From Streptomyces longhuiensis (GTDB lineage Bacteria; Actinomycetota; Actinomycetes; Streptomycetales; Streptomycetaceae), in contig NZ_CP085173.1 in the NCBI RefSeq assembly GCF_020616555.1, positions 372,001 to 436,000 on the forward strand: a stretch of 64,000 bases of DNA, written 5' to 3'. Position numbers and translations under genes: made by a program. Below the pieces are notes generated by a model that did not search any database, had not been told where the DNA came from, and saw only the letters and a list, made by a program, of their open reading frames with translations. Position 1 is the stretch's first letter. Each line of letters begins with the position of its first letter. Shown here piece by piece: positions 35,298 to 44,192 of this stretch.

Positions 35298-37951
35298 TCA
35301 TCAACTGGATCAGCGGGCTGCTGCGACGCCGCGCGGGACGGCTGGCCGCCACCGCGGCCGGAATCGCTCTCGCGGTCGCCCTCGTGGCCTCGCTCGGCTC
35401 GTTCCTGACCGCGTCGAAATCGACCATGACCGACCGGGCCGTCCGCTCGGTCGCGGTCGACTGGCAGGTGGAGGTCCAGCCCGGAGCCGACCCAGCCGGG
35501 ATCCTTCGGACCGTGAACTCCACACCAGGAGTTGGGAACGCGCAGAGTGTCGGGATGGCCCGATCCACCGGATTCGAGGCCACCGGCCAAGGCAGCACGC
35601 AAAACACCGGACCGGGCGTCGTCCTCGGTCTGCCCGACACCTACCGGTCCGCGTTCCCCCGTGAGATCCGGCAGCTCACCGGCGCCACGTCCGGCGTGCT
35701 CCTCGCCCAGCAGACCGCGGCCAACTTGCACGTCGCTCCCGGCGACAGCGTCACGGTACGACTGCCCGGCACGCGGCCCGCCGAAGTGAAGGTGTCCGGT
35801 GTCGTCGACCTCCCGCAGGCCGACTCTCTGTTCCAGAAGGTGGGCGCACCGCCCCAGTCGCAGCCCACCGCGCCACCCGACAACGTCCTGCTGCTCCCCT
35901 CCCCCGCGTTCGACAAGCTGACCGCGCCGGTCAGGGCCGTCGACCCCGCGGCCGTCACCACACAGATCCACCTCACCCGCAACGCACCCCTGCCCGCAGA
36001 CCCAGCCGCCGCGTTCACGTCCGTCACCGCTGCCGCCCACAACCTGGAGGCACACACCTCCGGAGGGGCTCTCGTCGGCGACAACCTCGGTGCCGCCCTC
36101 GACGCGGCCCGCCAGGACGCCCTCTATGCGCAGATCCTCTTCCTGTTCCTCGGCGTGCCGGGAGCGGTGCTCGCAGCCCTCCTGACCACCGCGGTCGCAG
36201 GCGCGGGGGCCGGGCGCAGGCGCCGCGAGCAGGCACTGCTGCGCACGCGTGGGCTGCGGCCCCGTCAGGTCATGGCGCTGGCCGGCGCAGAGGCCGCCCT
36301 GGTCGGTATGACCGGCGGTCTCCTCGGGCTGGGCATCGCGGCGCTGGTGGGCCAAGCCGCTTTCGGCACCGCCTCGTTCGGTGTACAAGGCGCGTCGGCC
36401 ATCGGATGGTTCGCCCTCGCTCTGGTCCTCGGACTCGCCGTCGCAGCCGGTGCGGTTCTCATTCCGGCGCTGCGCGACCTGCGCGGCGGCACCGTCGCCG
36501 CCGCACGTCAGGTCGTCGGCCGCGCTCGTTCACCGTGGTGGATGAGGTTCGGCGTGGACTTCATCCTGCTCGCCGCCTCGCTCCTGGTGTTCCGAGCCTC
36601 GAGCGGAAACCAGTACGCGCTGGTCCTCGCGCCCGAAGGGGTCGCTAGCATCTCGGTGTCGTACTGGGCATTCCTGGGACCGGCATTGCTCTGGTTCGGT
36701 GGCGCACTACTCCTGTGGCGCGTTGCCACTGTCGTACTCGCCCATGGAAGGCGGCCGCTGGCACGTCTGGCCCGTCCGCTGACCGGAACGCTTGCGAGCA
36801 CAACGGCAGCGAGCATGTCCCGCCAACGCCGTCCGCTGGCCCGCGCCATCGTCCTGCTCGCCCTCGCCGTCTCCTTCGCCGCTTCCACAGCCACGTTCAA
36901 CGCCACCTACCGGCAGCAGGCCGAGGTCGACGCGCAGCTCACCAACGGCGCCGACGTCACCGTCACCGAATCTCCCGGCACTGCCGTCGGCCCCGGCGCG
37001 GGGCACTCCCTGAAGGTGGCCGGAGTCAGGCACATCGAGCCCGTCCAGCACCGCTTCGCCTATGTCGGCGCCGACCTTCAGGACCTCTACGGGGTCAACC
37101 CCGCCTCCATCACATCAGCGACCTCCCTCCAGGACGCCTACTTCGCCGGCGGTACCGCGAAGAGCCTCATGAACAAGCTCGCCGCGCGGCCCGACTCCGT
37201 CCTGGTCAGCGAAGAAACCGTCAAGGACTTCCAGCTCTCTCCCGGTGACACCCTCAACCTGCGGCTGCAGGACAGCCGCACCGAGTCGCTGCACACCGTG
37301 CCCTTCCACTACGCGGGCATCGTCAAGGAGTTCCCCACGGCGCCCAAGGACAGCTTCTTCGTAGCCAACGCCGACTACATCGCCAAGACCACAGGCAGCA
37401 ACGCAGTCGGTGCGTTCCTGATCGACACCGGCGGCATCCATCAAAGGAGTGTCGCGGCCACGCTGCGGCACCACTTGGGAACCACCGCGACGGTCACCGA
37501 CGTCGTCGGGACCCGCTCCACCGTCGGCTCCAGCCTCACCTCGGTGGACCTGGCCGGGCTCACACGCATCGAACTGGGCTTCGCGGTCATCCTGGCCGCC
37601 GCCTCGGGTGGCATCGTGCTGGCGCTGGGGCTCGCCGAGCGGCGACGGACCTTCGCCATCACTACTGTCCTGGGCGCCACCCGGCGGCAGTTGCGCGGTC
37701 TCGTCCTGAGCGAGGCGGCCGTCATGACGGCCGGCGGTCTGGCAGGCGGTGCTCTGATCGGCTGGACCCTGTCCCAGATGCTGGTCAAGGTCCTCACCGG
37801 CGTCTTCGACCCTCCCCCGTCCACCATCGCGGTCCCCTGGAGCTACCTCACCCTCACCGTCGTTGTTGCTATCGCAGCGATCGCCGCGGCCGCGCTGAAC
37901 GCAGCACGCCTCTCCTCGCGACCAGCCGTCGAGGAGCTCCGAGAACTGTGA
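35294..37951 (+). CDS. Large FtsX/MacB-type ABC permease
   Basis: 885 residues. One N-terminal membrane helix (LAATAAGIALAVALVASLGS) is followed by an outside MacB-like domain of about 250 residues. A first FtsX block has segments such as FLFLGVPGAVLAALLTTAVA and the loop RRRREQALLRTRGLRPRQVM. Then come a second outside domain and the C-terminal FtsX block (GFAVILAAASGGIVLALGLA, RRTFAITTVLGATRRQLRGL). The duplicated FtsX plan is typical of actinobacterial lipoprotein, peptide or antibiotic-resistance exporters. The start ATG overlaps the ATPase stop. Confidence 0.88.
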   Translation: MIINWISGLLRRRAGRLAATAAGIALAVALVASLGSFLTASKSTMTDRAVRSVAVDWQVEVQPGADPAGILRTVNSTPGVGNAQSVGMARSTGFEATGQGSTQNTGPGVVLGLPDTYRSAFPREIRQLTGATSGVLLAQQTAANLHVAPGDSVTVRLPGTRPAEVKVSGVVDLPQADSLFQKVGAPPQSQPTAPPDNVLLLPSPAFDKLTAPVRAVDPAAVTTQIHLTRNAPLPADPAAAFTSVTAAAHNLEAHTSGGALVGDNLGAALDAARQDALYAQILFLFLGVPGAVLAALLTTAVAGAGAGRRRREQALLRTRGLRPRQVMALAGAEAALVGMTGGLLGLGIAALVGQAAFGTASFGVQGASAIGWFALALVLGLAVAAGAVLIPALRDLRGGTVAAARQVVGRARSPWWMRFGVDFILLAASLLVFRASSGNQYALVLAPEGVASISVSYWAFLGPALLWFGGALLLWRVATVVLAHGRRPLARLARPLTGTLASTTAASMSRQRRPLARAIVLLALAVSFAASTATFNATYRQQAEVDAQLTNGADVTVTESPGTAVGPGAGHSLKVAGVRHIEPVQHRFAYVGADLQDLYGVNPASITSATSLQDAYFAGGTAKSLMNKLAARPDSVLVSEETVKDFQLSPGDTLNLRLQDSRTESLHTVPFHYAGIVKEFPTAPKDSFFVANADYIAKTTGSNAVGAFLIDTGGIHQRSVAATLRHHLGTTATVTDVVGTRSTVGSSLTSVDLAGLTRIELGFAVILAAASGGIVLALGLAERRRTFAITTVLGATRRQLRGLVLSEAAVMTAGGLAGGALIGWTLSQMLVKVLTGVFDPPPSTIAVPWSYLTLTVVVAIAAIAAAALNAARLSSRPAVEELREL

Positions 37952-37967
37952 ACCTGTGGAGCCTACG

Positions 37968-38717
37968 ATGCGGACCATGAGCCCGCCCGTGCCCCAGGAG
38001 GGGACCCGTGTCCTGGTCGTCGAGGACGACGAAACCATCGGCCGCCATCTCGAAACCGGACTGCGGGGCCACGGATACACCACGGTCCGGTCCCGCACCG
38101 GCACGAGCGCGCTGGCTGAGGCACGCGCTCACTCTCAGGACATCGTGCTGCTCGATCTCGGCCTGCCCGATACCGACGGCATCGACATCGCCCGCACCCT
38201 GCGAGCCGAATTCCCCGATGTGCTCATCGTGATCCTCACCGCCAGGAGCGACGAGATCGACGTCATCGCCGGGCTCGACGCCGGAGCCGACGACTATCTC
38301 GTGAAGCCCTTCACCCTCACAGTCCTGCTGGCCAGGCTGCGCGCTCATCTGCGCCGCCGGCCGTCCGGGCCTGTACCACAGGAACAGCCCATCCACCTGG
38401 GCGACTTGACCGTGGACACCTCCGCGCGGCGCTGCCTGCTCGACGACCAGGAGATCTCGCTGCGTCCCAAGGAATTCGAGCTGCTCGCCCTACTCGCCCG
38501 GCACGTGGGGGCAGCTGTCTCCCGCGAGACACTGATGGCGCAGGTGTGGGACGAGAACTGGTTCGGGCCCACGAAAACGCTCGACGTCACCCTCGCCTCG
38601 CTGCGCCGCCGCCTTCACCTGGCCGCGGCCGACTCACCGCGCCCCTTGCGGCTGCCGGAGATCACCACGTTGCGGGGACACGGGTACCGGCTCGACAGAG
38701 GTACCGACACGCAATAG
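37968..38717 (+). CDS. OmpR-family response regulator (partner of the divergent kinase)
   Basis: 249 residues. Receiver domain with acidic pocket VVEDDE, phospho-acceptor Asp63 in VLLDLGLPDTDG, Thr in VILTARSD and Lys in LVKPF. The winged-helix effector has LRPKEFELLALLARHVGAAV, KTLDVTLASLRRRLH and LRGHGYRL. GGAG at 37958-37961 supports the ATG at 37968. It is the last gene of the lipoprotein-ABC operon, and the only kinase without a partner nearby is the divergent one at 31.8-33.1 kb. Many such systems sense cell-envelope damage and control their own exporter. Confidence 0.88.
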   Translation: MRTMSPPVPQEGTRVLVVEDDETIGRHLETGLRGHGYTTVRSRTGTSALAEARAHSQDIVLLDLGLPDTDGIDIARTLRAEFPDVLIVILTARSDEIDVIAGLDAGADDYLVKPFTLTVLLARLRAHLRRRPSGPVPQEQPIHLGDLTVDTSARRCLLDDQEISLRPKEFELLALLARHVGAAVSRETLMAQVWDENWFGPTKTLDVTLASLRRRLHLAAADSPRPLRLPEITTLRGHGYRLDRGTDTQ

Positions 38718-39035
38718 CACGTGCTAAAAACCCTCTCGGCCACAGCAGCGGACGGGCCCAGGCGGCCTCCTCGACTCCGCGCAGGCCGCGCGGGCGCCGT
38801 CATGGGCACCACCAGCGGCGTCGTATGCGCAGCCGCTGAGGCTTCGTCACTGGTGGCCGTCTGGCTGCGCGGCGGTGTCGAGATCGCGCGGTACGAGCGC
38901 CAATGAGAGTAACCACCCCCACCCGGCTTCAAGATAAGGGCAGCCTTCCCTTACCGTCTACATCTACGTAGACTCTGCTGCGACAGGGCACCTGTGCCCG
39001 CGCCGTCGGCACACCCGTGTGAAATTGAGGCACCC
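38718..39035. other. Intergenic region upstream of the efe locus, with iron box
   Basis: No gene. The iron box lies at 38935-38953 and a TCTACATCTACGTAGA palindromic stretch follows at 38957-38972, probably overlapping the promoter. Confidence 0.6.
38935..38953 (+). promoter_or_regulatory. Iron box (DmdR/IdeR-type operator)
   Basis: TAAGGGCAGCCTTCCCTTA is a near-palindrome matching about 12 of 19 positions of the DmdR1/IdeR consensus TTAGGTTAGGCTAACCTAA. It lies 82 bases upstream of the EfeO start, where iron repression is expected. Confidence 0.7.
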
Positions 39036-39997
39036 ATGTCCGCCATACCCCGTCCCCTTCTCCTTGGCGCCGGCACCCTGTCGAGCTGCACGCAGAAGGC
39101 GACGAGCAATGACGGCGCGCTCACGGTGAACGCCTCGGATTCGGCGTACAAGGTGTCCGAGACCAAGTTCCCCGCTGGACACATCACCATGGCCCTGGAG
39201 GACAAGGGGTCCCAGGTCACCGAGGTGTGCATGCTCTTCTCTGACGACCGGATCGCGGCGGAGCGCGAGAACATCGGTCCCAAAACCAAGGCATCCCTGG
39301 TCGCCGAACTCAAGGCGGGCGACTACGAGATCGCGTGCAAGCCCGGCTTGAAGGGCGACGGCATCCGCCAGAAGGTCAGGGCCACACGCAAGAACACGGC
39401 AGCCAAGCGGAGCCCGCAGGAGGACACCGCGGTTGTCTCCTACCCCTCAGACGTGCTGACGCAGGCCGAACAGAGCCCTCCTAAGGCAAAGGCATTCACG
39501 GACGCGCCGCAAGCCGGTGACATCGACAAGGCGAAGCAGCTCTACACCCCCTCCCGGATCGGCTGGGAGCGCACCGAGCCGGTCGCCGAGGCCTTCGGTG
39601 ACATCGATCCCAAGGTCGACGTCCGCGAGGACGGCCTGGAAGCCGGCCAGATCCCGGCTGCGGACTGGACCGGTTGGCGTCTGCTGGAGAAGTTTTCTGC
39701 TCCCACACCGATCTGGTCGACTTCAAGGCCAACCTCGAAGGCCCGCAGACGTGTTACGAGTTGCTCAAGCCGATCGCCGTGAAGAACGACCCCTCGCCCA
39801 CCAAGGAACTCGACCAGCAAGTCGCCGCGCTGACGACCCAACTGGACACGTCCCGCACGGACAAGGGCACGGACGAACCCAGCTATGCGTATGCCACGTA
39901 CGAAAAGGTCGGCGGGCCGAAGCGCAAGGAACTCTCCGACGGTGTGAACGCCCTGGCCGAGTGTTCGTCGAAGCTCGCTGCCGCCGTGGCGAAGTGA
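39036..39997 (+). pseudogene. efeO: EfeO-like iron-uptake protein, frame-shifted and internally deleted
   Basis: EfeO carries iron to the EfeU permease through a cupredoxin-like domain and an M75 domain. Here the signal is short with SSCTQK. The cupredoxin part has SAYKVSETKFPAGHITMALE and the remnant Cys motif IACKPGLKGDGIR. M75 begins KAKQLYTPSRIGWERTEPVA and reaches DWTGWRLLEKF near 39695. The rest (SHTDLVDFKANLEGPQTCYE to the stop at 39997) lies in another frame, and the roughly 50 residues that should join the two parts are missing. The product cannot be functional. GAGG precedes the ATG at 39036. Confidence 0.8.
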
Positions 39998-40006
39998 ACC
40001 GCGCAG

Positions 40007-40130
40007 CCCGAACTTGGCGCGCTATGACGCGCTCAACGAGTAGGTCCAGCACGTGGGTTCGGCACTGTTCGCCGTCCCGCGTGGTGTCTGCGACACGGAC
40101 ACCTGGTGGGACCGGGCGCTGTTCACCTGA
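40007..40130 (+). pseudogene. efeB: EfeB (DyP-type peroxidase) C-terminal stub
   Basis: Directly after the EfeO remnant the plus strand reads RYDALNE, a TAG, then VQHVGSALFAVPRGV and DTWWDRALFT before a TGA at 40128-40130. This is the C-terminal end of EfeB, the haem peroxidase that completes EfeUOB. More than 90% of the gene, including all haem ligands, is deleted. Confidence 0.75.
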
Positions 40131-40175
40131 CGCACTGCAAGCGCCCCACTGCTTCAACCAGAGAAAGGAACCGGC

Positions 40176-41024
40176 GTGTTCGGCAACTACCTGATCGGTC
40201 TGCGTGAGGGCCTGGAGGCGAGCCTCGTCGTCTGCATCCTTGTCGCCTACCTCGTCAAGACCGGCAACCAGCGTCGGCTGCCGCCCCTGTGGACGGGTGT
40301 CGGCATCGCCGTCGCGCTGTCGCTCGCCTTCGGCGCCCTGCTGCAGTTCGGGTCCTCCACTCTCACCTTCCAGGCCAAGGAAGCCCTCGGCGGAAGCCTG
40401 TCCATCCTGTCCGTCGGCCTGGTCACCTGGATGGTGTTCTGGATGCGGCGTACCGCCCGCCATCTCAAGAGCGAACTCCAGGACAGGCTGGACGCCGCGC
40501 TAGCCATCGGCACCGGCGCTCTGGTCATCACCTCCTTCTTCGCCGTCGGCCGCGAAGGCCTTGAGACGTCCCTGTTCATCTGGACCGCGGTGCAGGCCAC
40601 TGGCGATGGCATCCGTCCCCTCATCGGAGCTGTGCTGGGTCTTGCCACCTCTGTGATCCTCGGCTGGCTCTTCTACAAGGGCGCGCTGCGGATCAATCTG
40701 GCCAAGTTCTTCCGCTGGACGGGCGCCATGCTCGTCGTTGTCGCAGCCGGTGTCCTCGCCTACGGCATCCACGACCTGCAGGAGGCCGACTTCCTGCCCG
40801 GTCTGCGCAACCTCGCCTTCGACATCAGCAGCACGATCCCGCCCGACTCCTGGTACGGCACCCTCCTCAAGGGCATCTTCAACTTCCAGCCCGACCCGAC
40901 CGTCTTCCAAATCATCGTCTGGCTGCTCTACCTCATCCCTGTCATGGCCCTCTTCCTTGCCCCCGAGCGCCCTCGCCCAGCCACCCGCCTCCAGCAACCG
41001 GCAAGCCAGCCGACCACCGAGTAG
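40176..41024 (+). CDS. efeU: EfeU/Ftr1-family iron permease
   Basis: 282 residues, full length and apparently intact. Seven membrane segments are expected. The two iron-path motifs REGLEA (residues about 9-14) and REGLET (about 127-132) are present in helices 1 and 4, as in Ftr1/EfeU oxidase-dependent iron permeases. The start is a GTG at 40176 with AGAAAGGAACC upstream. In Streptomyces EfeU normally works with EfeO and EfeB, both ruined here, so this permease either serves partners encoded elsewhere or is drifting toward loss. Confidence 0.9.
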   Translation: MFGNYLIGLREGLEASLVVCILVAYLVKTGNQRRLPPLWTGVGIAVALSLAFGALLQFGSSTLTFQAKEALGGSLSILSVGLVTWMVFWMRRTARHLKSELQDRLDAALAIGTGALVITSFFAVGREGLETSLFIWTAVQATGDGIRPLIGAVLGLATSVILGWLFYKGALRINLAKFFRWTGAMLVVVAAGVLAYGIHDLQEADFLPGLRNLAFDISSTIPPDSWYGTLLKGIFNFQPDPTVFQIIVWLLYLIPVMALFLAPERPRPATRLQQPASQPTTE

Positions 41025-41186
41025 CAGAGCGCCGGTACCGCCGGCCGAGACCGAACCGTTCTGCAGCAATCAGCAGCACTGAAGTGCGGTGACGCCTGGC
41101 AGGCCCGGATACCGGCACACCCGACAGACACCTGGAACCCCACGTCGGCCACGCACCGCAACCTTTGCCCCGGCCCTGGACGGGAG

Positions 41187-41792
41187 ATGATGTACGAGAT
41201 CAAAAGGCCCAGCGCCGAATCCGTAAGGGAAGCGGTGCCCCAGGCCGACCGAGTGATGGCATGGTTGGCCGCCCGCGAGGACGTCGAGCAAACCCTCCAT
41301 GCACCGCTGGGCGATCTACCGAGCGAACGAGACGAACGGCTTGCCCGTATGGCCGACATTCTCCAGGCAACTGCACTGGGACTTGGGCCACAGGCAGCCG
41401 CGGTATGGGCTGGTGTGCCCGAACCCCTCCTGCAGCGGTGGCTGGCGAGCGACCAGCACTTCGCCTCCGCTGTCCAAACAGCCTCCGCCCTGGCCAGCGC
41501 ACACGGGCTTGAGCCCGGCGGCGCAAAGACGCCGGCGATGATTCGAGTCGTGATGCTGGCCCTGAGCAAAGGCGCAACCTGGGACGCTGCCGCCGCCGCG
41601 GCGGGGCTGAGCGTTCGTAAACTCCGCCAGTTGTGGAGGGAATCCCCCACTCTCATCGCTCTCCTGGATGCGGCGCGGCGCGCCCGGTCCCGGAAACCCA
41701 GCACGTACGTCCCATCCACCTATCGGCCGCGCAAGCCAGGGCTCAAGCCTTCCACCAACACTTACCGTCTCGTGCAGCGCGACGACCAGTAA
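41187..41792 (+). CDS. Helical HTH-like protein, unknown function
   Basis: 201 residues, almost all helical. Two segments look like helix-turn-helix units: ATALGLGPQAAAVWAGVPEP and WDAAAAAAGLSVRKLRQLWR, separated by FASAVQTASALASAHGLEPG. The C terminus is basic (RRARSRKPSTYVPSTYRPRK). The layout recalls small terminase-like or other DNA-binding proteins with repeated HTHs, but I do not recognise the family. ATG-ATG at 41187 and 41190 directly follow GGGAG, so the second ATG may be the better start. It stands alone between efeU and an EamA gene. Confidence 0.55.
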   Translation: MMYEIKRPSAESVREAVPQADRVMAWLAAREDVEQTLHAPLGDLPSERDERLARMADILQATALGLGPQAAAVWAGVPEPLLQRWLASDQHFASAVQTASALASAHGLEPGGAKTPAMIRVVMLALSKGATWDAAAAAAGLSVRKLRQLWRESPTLIALLDAARRARSRKPSTYVPSTYRPRKPGLKPSTNTYRLVQRDDQ

Positions 41793-42075
41793 GTATTGAC
41801 CGCTGCGGACAACTGGTTGCCAGCCACAAAGAAGCGCTGAGGTCCCAAGCCGCGTCAGCCTGGCGCTCGATGACAGTGCACCAATTCTCCAGTCGACAGT
41901 TGGAACTTCGATCGCGTTCGCGCTGCAAGGGTGCTGGAGTCGGTCTGGAGTGGCGGCGAGCAGACCCCTGGGGGCAGGGCGACGCCGGGACGACGCGGCC
42001 TGCCCCCATACGGACGGCCGACGAATTGCTTGTCATCCTCGGACAAGATCCCCAGGACCCATCGATCAATTGGGA

Positions 42076-43002
42076 TCAGGGGACGGGAACCTCCACGTCG
42101 TCCATGGCCTCGGCCCCGGCCCGCGTCGCAGCCCGACGTGCCGAAACGCGGGGCGCCTGAGAGATGATCACTACCCCGAAGATGACGACGACGCCACCGA
42201 GGAGTTCGGCCGGGATGGGTAGTTCGCCGAGCCAGACCCAGGAGATGAGGACGGCGACAGGTGGTACCAGGTACAGCAGTGACGTCGATGTGGCGACCGG
42301 CATGCGCGCCACGGCATAGGCCCACATGACGAAGCCGAGCGCGGACGGCAGCAGGCCCAAGTAGACGGCACCGATCCAGGCGCCTGCTCCCGCCCCGAGG
42401 AACGTGTCGAGGTCGAGGGGAACGAACGGAAGGGTCATCACCGTGCCCGCCGCCATCGCATAGCAGGCGACTTCAAGGCTTGTGTACCGCTGGAGCAGGG
42501 GACGCTGCAGGGGGTGGTAGATGCCCTGGACCACCATCGCGGCGACCACGATCCACAGTGACGCGGACACGGAGACTCCTGCCCTTGCCAGGCAGACGAA
42601 CACCACCCCGGCCAGCGCGATGACGCTGCCCACGATTGTCGCCACGGAGATCCGCTCGCGGAACAGCGCCGCCGCGACACCGACGGAAACGAGGGGCGCC
42701 CCAGCAACGATGATGCTCGCCGTACCGGCGGGAACGTAGGTCTCGCCCCAGTTCAGCAGCAGCTGGTACGCCGTCATGCCGAAGAATCCACATGCGGTGA
42801 TCAAGCCCAGGTCGCGTACGTGGGGCAAACGCGCCTTCGCCATCAACGCGAACGCGACCAAGGCGAGTGTCGCGATCAGGAGCCGGGCGAATGACAGCCC
42901 GATCACGCCCATCGCGGGTGCTGCTGTCCGGATCGCCGGGAACGCGGATGCCCAGAGCATGACGACGGTGAGTCCGGAGACCAGTGCGCGGTTGACCTTC
43001 AT
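42076..43002 (-). CDS. EamA-family (DMT superfamily) exporter
   Basis: 308 residues with ten membrane helices in two EamA repeats. The first has ALVSGLTVVMLWASAFPAIR and TAYQLLLNWGETYVPAGTAS; the second has GAVYLGLLPSALGFVMWAYA and LLYLVPPVAVLISWVWLGEL. This is the RhaT/EamA metabolite-exporter type. It is divergent from a LysR regulator with an 86-base gap, the classic layout for an inducible exporter. The ATG at 43002 is taken; one at 43035 is possible. The substrate is unknown (amino acids or purines in relatives). Confidence 0.88.
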   Translation of the reverse strand: MKVNRALVSGLTVVMLWASAFPAIRTAAPAMGVIGLSFARLLIATLALVAFALMAKARLPHVRDLGLITACGFFGMTAYQLLLNWGETYVPAGTASIIVAGAPLVSVGVAAALFRERISVATIVGSVIALAGVVFVCLARAGVSVSASLWIVVAAMVVQGIYHPLQRPLLQRYTSLEVACYAMAAGTVMTLPFVPLDLDTFLGAGAGAWIGAVYLGLLPSALGFVMWAYAVARMPVATSTSLLYLVPPVAVLISWVWLGELPIPAELLGGVVVIFGVVIISQAPRVSARRAATRAGAEAMDDVEVPVP

Positions 43003-43088
43003 CTTTCGATGGTGCCAAGATGAAGAAGTAAGCACAATTTAATGTTCTTTACTTATTACCTAAATGAAACTTACGAAAGAGGTGTGCG

Positions 43089-44018
43089 GTGATCGATGTC
43101 CGCAAGTTGCGCATGCTTGCCGCGCTCCAGCGGCTCGGCACCATCGCCGCTGTCGCCGACGAACTCCACCTCAGCCCTCCTGGTGTGTCCATGCAGCTCA
43201 CCGGGCTCGAAAAGGAACTCGGGCTCCAGCTCACGCAGCGACAGGGACGCCGTGTCACCCTTACGCCGGCCGGCAGCCTTCTCGCCGCGCACGGGCACGA
43301 CATCATCGATCGGATCTCGCTCGCCGAACTTGAACTGAACGCGCTGCGGGCCGGGACCGTGGGGCATTACACCGTGACGGCGTTCCCCTCTGCCGGGCGT
43401 ACCTTCCTTGCCGACGCCTGCCGCCACGTCATCGGCGACGACGGGTGCGCGCTCGAACTGCGCATCACCACGTCCGAACCCGAGGCCGCCCTCGACGCCC
43501 TGTCCTCGGGCGCCGTCGACCTCGCCGTGATCCACTCCTACTCGAACGTTCCGCGGGACGTCCCAGCCGGCCTGGCGACGCGCACGATCGGGACCGAACC
43601 CGTGTGGCTCGCGACCCGAAAGCCTGACCGTCCAGGTGATGGGGAACCTTCGACTCGTCTGGAGGACTACGCCGAAAGCCCTTGGATCGCCGCCACGGAC
43701 GACGTCACCTGCTTCGACATGGTTGAGCGTGCCTGCGGCCTCGCCGGGTTCCGCCCCCAAATCGTCGCTGAATCCCTGGACTTCTCCGTCCAACTCGCTC
43801 TCGTCGCCGCCGGGGTCGGCGTCGCCCTCGTCCCCGACCTCACCGTCGAGACGCTTCCTGACGGCGTCGACCTCCTCACGCCTTCCACACCCATCGAGCG
43901 GACCATCTTCATTGCAGCCCGGGCACCCCGCTTCAACGACCCCGGAATCCACAATCTCGCCGCCATCATCGAGGAATCAGCGGCAGCGCGGCTCACGGCA
44001 CCCCGGCAGCCCCGGTAG
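43089..44018 (+). CDS. LysR-family transcriptional regulator
   Basis: 309 residues. The N-terminal winged helix reads VIDVRKLRMLAALQRLGTIA, then LHLSPPGVSMQLTGLEKELG and LFTQR-like LTQRQGRRVTLTPAG. The C-terminal periplasmic-binding-like effector domain runs from about residue 90 (HYTVTAFPSAGRTFLADACR) with VAAGVGVALVPDLTVE near the end. It starts at a GTG with GAGGT upstream. It is divergent from the EamA gene and most likely controls it and itself from the shared 86-base, AT-rich intergenic region. Confidence 0.9.
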   Translation: MIDVRKLRMLAALQRLGTIAAVADELHLSPPGVSMQLTGLEKELGLQLTQRQGRRVTLTPAGSLLAAHGHDIIDRISLAELELNALRAGTVGHYTVTAFPSAGRTFLADACRHVIGDDGCALELRITTSEPEAALDALSSGAVDLAVIHSYSNVPRDVPAGLATRTIGTEPVWLATRKPDRPGDGEPSTRLEDYAESPWIAATDDVTCFDMVERACGLAGFRPQIVAESLDFSVQLALVAAGVGVALVPDLTVETLPDGVDLLTPSTPIERTIFIAARAPRFNDPGIHNLAAIIEESAAARLTAPRQPR

Positions 44019-44192
44019 GAGCTGCTGGCATCGCCCCAGCCGGCCGTCGTGGATGAGGGTCTCGATAGGCGTCCGGCGACAACGCGCCGCAAACCGCGCG
44101 CCAGTTCCTACGAGGAGGGGACGTGCAGCCGATGCGCCCCGCACTGTGCCCCGAGATCATCCGTGCGCCGGACCGGGGCTAAGGCACCTTCA

